Shown: piece by piece, positions 1 through 5,169 of the stretch
How positions within the stretch are numbered: position 1 is the first letter of the stretch
Layout: every line of letters begins with the position of its first letter
Assembly: GCA_903890265.1 (NCBI GenBank)
Contig: CAITAM010000410.1
Span: 1 to 5,384, forward strand
DNA from: an uncultured Pseudomonadota bacterium
GTDB lineage: Bacteria > Pseudomonadota > Gammaproteobacteria > Steroidobacterales > Steroidobacteraceae
Length of the DNA stretch: 5,384 bases
Direction: 5' to 3'
Notes under the pieces: generated by a model
What the model was told of the DNA's origin: nothing
The model's database searches: none
Seen by the model: the letters and a program-made list of their open reading frames with translations, nothing else
Translations under genes and position numbers: made by a program

Positions 1-364
1 CACTACCGGCGTTGGAAGCGTTGTTCTCCCAATTGTAGGCCGTCCAGCGATTGCCGCCGGCGCGATCCAGAGTGATGAACTTTGCCGGATCCGACGGGTA
101 CGCGAGCCGGTTGGTACCGTAAATGTAGGGAGAAATCGGGTGCTTCGAATTGACATCGACGGTCAGCATCACCTCGGCGCCTCCCTTGCCTGACACCAGG
201 TCGAGCGCCCCGGCCTCGGCACTGCCCGATGCCCAATGGAGAGCGATGAGAACGAGAAGCGCACCCATCGATACGCTACTCTCCCGCCGGCACAGGACGA
301 TCCCGCCCGTCTCGGTGTCGCCGTGACGAGACCACCCACCGTTGACGCCAGCCGTATGTTCCAT
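1..364 (-). CDS. Secreted glycoside hydrolase, GH44-type, N-terminal fragment (runs off left edge)
   Basis: An open minus-strand frame with no stop before the window edge gives about 121 residues. From the second ATG (base 268, residue 33) a short hydrophobic stretch (GALLVLIALHWA) ends in SAEA, which looks like a Sec signal peptide. The mature part has HPISPYIYGTN (about 75-85) and then GGNRWTAYNWENNASNAGS (about 103-121). This matches the N-terminal signature of glycoside hydrolase family 44, which includes endoglucanases and xyloglucanases with a TIM-barrel catalytic domain and retaining Glu pairs. The catalytic residues lie beyond the window. The start is uncertain: ATG at 364 leaves a 13-nt gap after the upstream acyltransferase and puts an Arg-Arg pair before the hydrophobic core but makes a long n-region, ATG at 268 gives a compact signal peptide lacking lysine or arginine, and GTG at 373 is also in frame. 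Inferred role: periplasmic or extracellular trimming or release of a beta-linked polysaccharide. The true substrate is unknown. Confidence 0.75.
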   Translation of the reverse strand, partial: MEHTAGVNGGWSRHGDTETGGIVLCRRESSVSMGALLVLIALHWASGSAEAGALDLVSGKGGAEVMLTVDVNSKHPISPYIYGTNRLAYPSDPAKFITLDRAGGNRWTAYNWENNASNAGS

Positions 365-377
365 TTGAGTCACTCGC

Positions 378-1382
378 TTAATTGGTCAACCGATCAAGGT
401 AGGGAAGGTAGCGGATAACGTACCGCTTCAGAAGGACAGGCCCGAACACGCCGGCGGCCATCAGCACTGGCAGGTACAGCAGGCAATTGGCTCCGTCCCA
501 CGGTAAAGCGTGAAGCATCAGCCCCTTGGTCACGCCGATAAACGGCGTGTTGAAAAGATAGATCACGAAGCTGAGTTGGCCGCAGAGCAGCAGGAGGCTC
601 CACCGACTCATAACACCGGTCCGAACTATTCCATGGAGGACCGGCATCGACAAGCTGCCACAGGCCAGGAGCCGTGCGGTTCCGGGCAGATCCTCGAAAT
701 ACCAGACCGCAATCGAAACAGCGGCGACAAATGCGCAAGCCGTAATGCCCCAGTAGCGATCGACGAAGCCGAGCCAGCGGTCACCGCCGGCTGCGCAGAT
801 GCCACCGAGGACAAAAAATACGTAGTACAGGAACACTCGATTGAGGAACATCACGTGCGGGATCGGCAGCGTGCACATCACGACCGCCGCCGCGAGGAGC
901 AGCGGGAGCCGCCTGCCGTATAAAGAAAAGAGGATCGGGGTCAGTAATGTGTATACGAACAGCACCCAGATGTACCAAACGGAAATTGCCGGACTGCGGT
1001 CGGTGTCCCAGAACAAACCGGACAGCGCCTCGACCGCGGACTCCGGGGGGTGGTCCACGTGCATGAAGCCGCGGCCGAGCGCCTTGCCAACCGTGAGAAT
1101 CAAGCCGAAGCCAATGAACGGCACTAGCAACCGCTCCGCCCGACGGAGTGCGACGCTGGGCCAATCCCCGAGGTCGATGCGATGGGCCCCCGTAAAAAAA
1201 TAGACATAGCCCGACAGGTACATGAAGAACGGCATGTGAAACTGATACACCGCGGTTTGGGCGTAGCCGAACCACGCGTTGCCCTCAGGCAGCGTTTTTG
1301 CCGCCAGATGGCCGAATACGACCAGGACGATGCCGAGGCCCTTGGCGCGATCGATATCAGTTAGCCGCTCACGCTTTGTCAT
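378..1382 (-). CDS. Acyltransferase family 3 membrane protein (COG3594-like sugar O-acetyltransferase)
   Basis: This 334-residue integral membrane protein is of the usual length for the acyltransferase-3 family (PF01757), whose members move acetyl or other acyl groups onto sugars of surface polysaccharides. The N-terminal block has the family signature D11-R12-x-K-G-L-G-I-V-L-V-V-F-G-H25, with H25 the expected catalytic histidine. QFHMPFFMYLSG follows (47-58), then a basic stretch before RLLVPF (84-89), SVWYIWVLFVYTL (134-146) and a late GQLSFVIYLFNTPF (268-281). About ten hydrophobic segments are visible. The short D..KGLGI...GH and FHMPFF motifs are more like the fucose 4-O-acetylase group (COG3594) than OafA. 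Where relatives often have a late IYLxH motif, this protein has Asn278. The start is ATG at 1382, preceded by GAGGAA. It is the first gene of a minus-strand unit with the GH44-type gene and diverges from the polymerase operon. Substrate and acyl group cannot be read from the sequence. Confidence 0.93.
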   Translation of the reverse strand: MTKRERLTDIDRAKGLGIVLVVFGHLAAKTLPEGNAWFGYAQTAVYQFHMPFFMYLSGYVYFFTGAHRIDLGDWPSVALRRAERLLVPFIGFGLILTVGKALGRGFMHVDHPPESAVEALSGLFWDTDRSPAISVWYIWVLFVYTLLTPILFSLYGRRLPLLLAAAVVMCTLPIPHVMFLNRVFLYYVFFVLGGICAAGGDRWLGFVDRYWGITACAFVAAVSIAVWYFEDLPGTARLLACGSLSMPVLHGIVRTGVMSRWSLLLLCGQLSFVIYLFNTPFIGVTKGLMLHALPWDGANCLLYLPVLMAAGVFGPVLLKRYVIRYLPYLDRLTN

Positions 1383-1393
1383 AAATCAGCCAT

Positions 1394-1399
1394 TTCCTC
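1394..1399 (-). promoter_or_regulatory. Ribosome-binding site of the minus-strand acyltransferase
   Basis: GAGGAA on the minus strand lies 11 nt before the ATG at 1382. The spacing is slightly long, but it is the best Shine-Dalgarno match near the start and supports that ATG. Confidence 0.5.
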
Positions 1400-1422
1400 G
1401 TGCTGGCGACCGGTGCCGAATC

Positions 1423-1440
1423 CGCTACCCGACGATAGCG
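1423..1440 (-). other. Candidate 5'-leader hairpin of the minus-strand unit
   Basis: Read as minus-strand RNA, CGCUAUC-GUCG-GGUAGCG forms a 7-bp stem (one U-G wobble) with a 4-nt loop. On the plus strand the same position would be an A-C mismatch, so the fold favours the minus transcript. It lies about 40 nt upstream of the acyltransferase start. No U-tract follows, so it is not an intrinsic terminator. A chance occurrence is possible. Confidence 0.3.
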
Positions 1441-1516
1441 CGAACGGGGTCTCGGCCACGGACGCCCAGGTACTTCGCGGGCCCCAATCACCGTTCTCGC
1501 GACCCCGGTCACATTC

Positions 1517-1543
1517 GCGGCGTCCGTCGCCGCAAGGCCTTGC
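1517..1543. repeat. Adjacent GC stem-loop and 12-bp perfect palindrome (possible operator)
   Basis: GCGGCG-TCCGT-CGCCGC (1517-1533) is a perfect 6-bp inverted repeat with a 5-nt spacer. It overlaps by two bases the perfect 12-bp palindrome GCAAGGCCTTGC (1532-1543). Both sit in the middle of the divergent region, where a shared regulator could bind. I do not recognise the motif as the site of a known regulator family. Confidence 0.3.
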
Positions 1544-1830
1544 CCGGCATGTGTAAAATACTGCCCCTAGTACTGCGCGTCGCCCCGTTCGTTCGGGCCC
1601 TCGGCATGCTTTCGGGCGGTTTGAGCCCGGGAACGCACCCCATGTAACCATTCGGCGGCGGCGAACTGACGATTCAGCCTGAGGATGCGCGAGTGCGGTC
1701 TGGAACGATAACTGGTTTGGCCAACGTGGCGCAGGGCAACCTGTCCCGTCACGAACCGCGCGTACCCGCCCTACGTACACGGCGCACTTCCGTCACTTGG
1801 GATGCCGTGGCAAACCTCGCTCGCCGTCCC

Positions 1831-1852
1831 GGACCACGGCGCAGCGCGGTCC
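1831..1852. other. Inverted repeat upstream of the polymerase gene
   Basis: GGACCACG-GCGCAG-CGCGGTCC is an 8-bp inverted repeat with one mismatch and a 6-nt loop, about 40 nt upstream of the GTG start at 1893. It could be a leader hairpin or an operator half-site pair. There is no T-tract, so it is not a simple terminator. Confidence 0.3.
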
Positions 1853-1892
1853 GCAATCGCCTGGGTATTAAGGCCAAGCGGGATTTCGGGCC

Positions 1893-3329
1893 GTGATAGC
1901 GCGCACCGGCTCTGCCGCAAGCCCCCCCCTCGCGCTGGGCCAGATTGCCGATGGCAGCTACACCGTCATCCTGACCCTGATGGTCTGGCTCATTTTCGTC
2001 CAGAACGCTCCGCATTCGCTGGCCGGCTTTCAGGCCGGCGTCGCTGGAACGAATTTCGGCGCCGCAAACGTCTCCGATCGCGCCATCAAACTCTCCATGC
2101 TGGCCGTTGGCGGGTTCCTCTGTTGCGTGCGCCTGCGTCTCGCGCGCGACATTCTCCGGCAGAACCCCGGCCTCGTTCTCGTCCTCGGTACGGCGGTCGC
2201 CAGCACAGGCTGGTCCATCGCGCCGGCGCAGACCGTGCTTCGCCTTGTCTCACTGTTTGCATTTTTTCTCGCATGCCTTGGCTTTGGCTTGGCTAGCTGG
2301 CACCCGCGCCGATTCCAGCAGGTGCTGCTGCCACCGTTGATGCTCATCCTTGTAGGCTCCCTCGTCCTCGGTGCGATCAACCCCAATCTGGTCATTGAAG
2401 CGAGCGACCAGTACGAGCTCAAAAACTCCTGGCACGGGCTTACGCACGGGAAAAACGAGCTGGGGATGATTGCGGGCATGTCGTTCATCATCTGTGCGCA
2501 ACTTACGCTGAGCGTCAGGCGTCTACGGCCGGCGTGGGCATTGGCGGCCGCCGCATCGATGACCTGCCTGATACTTTCACGCAGCAACACGTCGCTGTTT
2601 GCGGCGCTTCTTGCGGTCACGGGCATGACGGTCCTGATGCTGTCAAAGGCACTCACCCGTCGCTGGGCCAACCGACTGGTCGGCTTCGCAGGAACGCTCA
2701 TAGTCCTCTATGAGCTTGCAATTCAGAATCTCATTCCGGGCCTGTCGTTCATCCTAAGTCCGATCACATTCCTTACCGGAAAAGACACGACCTTTTCCTC
2801 AAGAACGACGATCTGGGCTGTCATTAAAGAACACATCCGGCAGCGCCCCTTCTTCGGGACCGGTTACGGTGCGTACTGGATCGGTCCGTTGCCGGAATCA
2901 CCGTCATATATTTTTCTTTCCATCATGTGGCTGTACCCGACGGAGTCGCACAACGGCTATCTCGAGATAATCAACGACCTTGGCTTTTTCGGTCTGGTCT
3001 GCCTCATATTCTTCATTTACTACTATCTCCGTAACGCACTTCGACTCATGCAAATAGACCGCGCCCAAGGCGCCATGTTCGCCGCACTCTTGCTGTTTGA
3101 ACTCGTAATTAACCTGTCCGAGAGCGACTGGTTTGCCCGGAGCAATACCTTCGCCATCGTTCTCCTGGCTGCTGTCTGCATGGGCCGCGCCCTCGTCGAT
3201 GCCCGCATAAATGCCTGGTCGGCTGCCATGCAGCGGAACACCACGTCCGTTACCTCCCGACCGCGGACGACCGCCGTGTCACCGACGGGTCTCGCCCACC
3301 CGACGGGCAACCGCCCGCGCGTGCAATGA
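1893..3329 (+). CDS. Wzy/ExoQ-like O-antigen polymerase or ligase family membrane protein
   Basis: This 478-residue protein has roughly a dozen hydrophobic segments and the conserved blocks of the O-antigen ligase/polymerase family (Wzy_C, PF04932). GLTHGKNELG (182-191) corresponds to the usual HKNxLG block. SRSNTS follows (229-234), then GKDTTFSSRTTIW (296-308) in place of the common GRDxTLTGRTxIW, FFGTGYGAYW (320-329) and ESHNGYLEIINDLGFFGL (351-368). NLSESDWF (407-414) near the C-terminus resembles ExoQ-type polymerases. The segment from about 281 to 360 would be the large periplasmic loop. Family members join lipid-linked repeat units in the periplasm or transfer glycan to an acceptor; sequence alone does not separate polymerase from ligase, but the EPS-type context favours polymerase. 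The start is GTG at 1893, the only start between the in-frame stop at 1869 and the first transmembrane segment; its Shine-Dalgarno is weak. A hydrophilic Thr/Pro/Arg-rich tail occupies about 446-478. It overlaps the next gene by 4 bases. Confidence 0.92.
   Translation: MIARTGSAASPPLALGQIADGSYTVILTLMVWLIFVQNAPHSLAGFQAGVAGTNFGAANVSDRAIKLSMLAVGGFLCCVRLRLARDILRQNPGLVLVLGTAVASTGWSIAPAQTVLRLVSLFAFFLACLGFGLASWHPRRFQQVLLPPLMLILVGSLVLGAINPNLVIEASDQYELKNSWHGLTHGKNELGMIAGMSFIICAQLTLSVRRLRPAWALAAAASMTCLILSRSNTSLFAALLAVTGMTVLMLSKALTRRWANRLVGFAGTLIVLYELAIQNLIPGLSFILSPITFLTGKDTTFSSRTTIWAVIKEHIRQRPFFGTGYGAYWIGPLPESPSYIFLSIMWLYPTESHNGYLEIINDLGFFGLVCLIFFIYYYLRNALRLMQIDRAQGAMFAALLLFELVINLSESDWFARSNTFAIVLLAAVCMGRALVDARINAWSAAMQRNTTSVTSRPRTTAVSPTGLAHPTGNRPRVQ
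3282..3317 (+). repeat. Two imperfect 18-bp tandem units at the end of the polymerase gene
   Basis: CCGACGGG occurs at 3282-3289 and again at 3300-3307. Each copy is followed by a complementary arm: CGGGT pairs with ACCCG (3286-3290/3298-3302), and CGGGC pairs with GCCCG around a 4-nt loop (3304-3308/3313-3317). The units encode the repeated PTG in the protein's hydrophilic tail. The second hairpin ends 8 nt before the next start codon. Homology between the units is only moderate beyond the first eight bases. Confidence 0.4.
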
Positions 3330-4093
3330 ACTCCGCGACGCCCCATCAACCGTCCGCCGGCATCAGGCTGTCCCTTGTGCTTGACAACTACGACGTGTCT
3401 GAATTCGCCGCGCATTGCCTGGCCGGATCCGCGGGCCCGGGATACGTGGTGACTCCCAATGCAGATCACCTCATTCGTTTTGCTGAGGACGCGGACTTTC
3501 GCGGCCTGTACGCAGATGCCCGCTACGTGCTTCTCGACAGTCGCTTTCTCGCCCATCTGACGCGCATGACGAGCGGCGAAGCTTTCAAGGTCTGCCCGGG
3601 ATCGGACCTCACTGCCGCCCTGTTGACGGCCGTCAGGGGCTCTGACTCGCCCATTCTCCTCATTGGAAGCACTGATGAGCAGGCCGAGACCCTTCGGCGC
3701 GACTATTCTCTTTTGCGTCTGATTCACTACAACCCGCCAATGGGCTTTATCGCGAAAGAGGAGGAAGTCGGCCGGTGCCTTGAATTCATTTCCGCGGCGG
3801 GCACGACGAGGTTTTGCTTTCTCGCGCTCGGTTCACCGCAGCAGGAACTTCTGGCGCGGCTTATCGCCAAGGAGCGCTATCCCGTCGGTCTGATCTTCTG
3901 CGTTGGCGCGTCGATCAATTTTCTCACTGGCGTTGAGCAACGGGCCCCGGGATGGATGCAACGGGCGGGGCTTGAGTGGCTGTACCGCCTTTCTCGTGAT
4001 CCACGCCGACTCGCCTATCGATACCTCGTTCGCGGACCCCGGGTGTTCGCCTATCTGCGGAAAATCGACTTGGTTCGCCGGGAGCGTCCATGA
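3326..4093 (+). CDS. WecG/TagA/CpsF family glycosyltransferase
   Basis: At 255 residues this is a typical full-length GT26 (WecG/TagA/CpsF, PF03808) enzyme. The family transfers a sugar such as ManNAc, ManNAcA or glucose from a UDP donor to an undecaprenyl-pyrophosphate-linked acceptor at the inner face of the membrane. Visible blocks are TPNADH (43-48, carrying the active-site Thr and Asn), LLDSR (69-73, with the conserved Asp71 proposed as catalytic base in TagA), CPGSDL (90-95), LLIGS (111-115), NPPMGF (136-141), LALGSPQQE (166-174), CVGASINFLTG (192-202) and RAPGWMQRAGLEWLYRL (206-222). A basic tail (226-254) matches the C-terminal appendage thought to contact the membrane. Two positions differ from the common family pattern: DSR replaces DGx after the active-site Asp, and ASINF replaces the usual A-F-D-F. 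It starts at ATG 3326 inside the polymerase stop (ATGA), with no clear Shine-Dalgarno, so translational coupling is likely. Donor sugar cannot be deduced. Confidence 0.95.
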   Translation: MNSATPHQPSAGIRLSLVLDNYDVSEFAAHCLAGSAGPGYVVTPNADHLIRFAEDADFRGLYADARYVLLDSRFLAHLTRMTSGEAFKVCPGSDLTAALLTAVRGSDSPILLIGSTDEQAETLRRDYSLLRLIHYNPPMGFIAKEEEVGRCLEFISAAGTTRFCFLALGSPQQELLARLIAKERYPVGLIFCVGASINFLTGVEQRAPGWMQRAGLEWLYRLSRDPRRLAYRYLVRGPRVFAYLRKIDLVRRERP

Positions 4094-4103
4094 CGCTCCC
4101 GGC
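4077..4103 (+). promoter_or_regulatory. Perfect 12-bp hairpin covering the RBS and start codon of the next gene
   Basis: GCCGGGAGCGTC (4077-4088) and GACGCTCCCGGC (4092-4103) are exact reverse complements separated by only CAT. In the mRNA this would be a 12-bp, mostly G-C stem with a 3-nt loop. The GGGAG ribosome-binding site (4080-4084, 5 nt before ATG) lies in the left arm, and the ATG at 4090 sits in the loop with its G in the right arm. The stop codon of the glycosyltransferase (4091-4093) is inside too. Inference: the start is occluded until a ribosome finishing the upstream gene melts the stem, making acyltransferase synthesis depend on glycosyltransferase translation. No U-tract follows, so it is not an intrinsic terminator. 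Confidence 0.6.
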
Positions 4104-5163
4104 CACGGGTTCGCGCGAACGGTTGCCGCAAAGCGCCGCGCTTCCACGGACTCCCTTCTGGGATGTCGCCCGCGGACTCGGAATCCTCCTGGTCGTCTAC
4201 GGTCATGTGGCGCGCGGACTCATGACTGCCGGGGTGTTGCCCAGTACGGCGCCGTGGACGGCGCTCGACGCATTGATCTACAGCTTCCACATGCCCCTGT
4301 TTTTTTACATCTCGGGTCGATTCTTCCCCGCGACGTTCGTCAGGCAGGGGCCAGCTCAGTTGATGCGCCGGAAGGTAGGTAGCATCGCCTATCCATATCT
4401 GCTCTGGTCGTTGATCCAGGGGGGCATTGAAGTCGCGCTCGCCGGACTTACCAATCACGGCGGCAGGCCTGCGATAGCTGGCATTCTCCTCACGCCGATC
4501 GACCAGTTCTGGTTCCTTTACGCACTATTTTTCATTTTCGGCGTCGCGACCGCCGTGTACAGCATCCGTTTCCACCCGGCATGGGTTCTGCTCGCGATCG
4601 CAGGCATTCTGTTTTTCACAGATGTGTCAACGGTGGCGTGGTCTGGCTTTGGCTACGTTGCCTATTACCTCCTGTTTTTCTCACTCGGTTCCGTGACGGC
4701 AGGCGCCCGGGCTCCGTTCCTTGGGCTGTCCGCGGGAGGAACGGCTGCCGTCGCCCTTGTGTCGTTAGCGGTGCTGATCGTGTTACAGACCGGCGCTCTG
4801 TCGCCGCTCGGGTTGCACTCGCTGTGGCCACAGCGCATTTCGGCATTTGCCTGCGCGCTGACCGGGTGCAGCTTTATTTTGTGTGCCGCGTCATTAGCCC
4901 GCGGGCGTTTTGCCATGCTGATGGCTCTACTCGGCCGTTGCTCGATGGAGATTTACCTGCTCCATATTCTTGCCGCCAGTGGTATTCGAATCGTCATCAC
5001 CAAGCTGTTAGGTCTGCACGATCCTGCACTGCACCTCTTGCTTGGGCTTAGCGTGGGTACTTTTTTCCCGATTCTGGTCGCACGCGCAATGCGCCGGCGC
5101 GGCGGCAACTGGCTTTTTGAGTGGCCACGCACCGCCACATCGTCAGCGGGACAGGCGGCTTGA
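4090..5163 (+). CDS. Acyltransferase family 3 membrane protein (second copy, COG3594-like)
   Basis: This 357-residue polytopic membrane protein belongs to the acyltransferase-3 family (PF01757) and probably O-acylates a sugar of the polymer. After a hydrophilic N-terminus of about 22 residues come D25-V-A-R-G-L-G-I-L-L-V-V-Y-G-H39 with the expected catalytic His39, SFHMPLFFYISG (65-76), basic R93-R94-K95, YPYLLWS (101-107), DQFWFLYALFF (138-148) and LGRCSMEIYLLH (281-292). It retains the late IYLLH histidine that the divergent copy at 378-1382 lacks. The two share the D..xGLGI.LVV.GH and FHMPxF layout but are clearly diverged and not a recent duplication. The start is ATG at 4090, in an ATGA overlap with the glycosyltransferase stop, with GGGAG 5 nt upstream buried in a strong hairpin. 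It is followed by another acyltransferase through a TTGA overlap. Acyl donor and target sugar are not deducible. Confidence 0.93.
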   Translation: MTLPATGSRERLPQSAALPRTPFWDVARGLGILLVVYGHVARGLMTAGVLPSTAPWTALDALIYSFHMPLFFYISGRFFPATFVRQGPAQLMRRKVGSIAYPYLLWSLIQGGIEVALAGLTNHGGRPAIAGILLTPIDQFWFLYALFFIFGVATAVYSIRFHPAWVLLAIAGILFFTDVSTVAWSGFGYVAYYLLFFSLGSVTAGARAPFLGLSAGGTAAVALVSLAVLIVLQTGALSPLGLHSLWPQRISAFACALTGCSFILCAASLARGRFAMLMALLGRCSMEIYLLHILAASGIRIVITKLLGLHDPALHLLLGLSVGTFFPILVARAMRRRGGNWLFEWPRTATSSAGQAA

Positions 5164-5169
5164 TCAAGC
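5158..5169. repeat. 12-bp perfect palindrome at the stop/start junction
   Basis: GCTTGATCAAGC is its own reverse complement. It contains the stop of the second acyltransferase (TGA 5161-5163) and the proposed TTG start of the third (5160). As RNA it gives only a 4-bp stem with a GAUC loop, so any structural effect would be weak. It may be chance. Confidence 0.4.

Larger units (their letters stand above)
1383..1892. other. Divergent intergenic region, no convincing gene
   Basis: About 510 bp separate the two divergent transcription units. Open frames crossing it on both strands translate to arginine- and proline-rich sequence with no recognisable domain and no membrane or signal pattern, so I read it as non-coding. 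It should hold promoters for both directions. I could not find a -35/-10 pair with good spacing; the best -10-like box is TAAAAT at 1554-1559, without a matching -35. It does hold several inverted repeats, listed separately. A degenerate gene remnant is possible but I see no supporting residues. Confidence 0.6.

Noticed and set aside
510..923. Plus-strand frame opposite the first acyltransferase
   Set aside because: The minus-strand reading carries all conserved acyltransferase blocks; the plus reading is polar, unstructured shadow sequence.
1554..1559. TAAAAT as a -10 promoter box
   Set aside because: No -35-like hexamer at 16-18 bp spacing and no extended -10; too weak to annotate as a promoter.
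1591..1634. Inverted repeat GTTCGGGC/GCCCGGGAAC as a terminator
   Set aside because: The pairing needs a two-base bulge and a 26-nt loop, and no T-tract follows. No gene ends nearby.
1549..1647. Small plus-strand frame encoding a 32-residue peptide with a hydrophobic start
   Set aside because: No good ribosome-binding site, no family resemblance, and its length is within chance expectation.
1379..1780. Minus-strand open frame of about 133 codons overlapping the acyltransferase start by 4 bases
   Set aside because: The translation is arginine- and glycine-rich without any domain, signal or membrane pattern, and the stop/start overlap alone is weak evidence in GC-rich DNA.
2030..2701. Long minus-strand open frame inside the polymerase gene
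   Set aside because: It lies antisense to a gene with clear family motifs and its product is low-complexity and arginine-rich; long antisense frames are common in GC-rich coding DNA.
3023..3727. Minus-strand frame spanning the polymerase/glycosyltransferase junction
   Set aside because: Antisense to two well-supported genes, with no recognisable features of its own.
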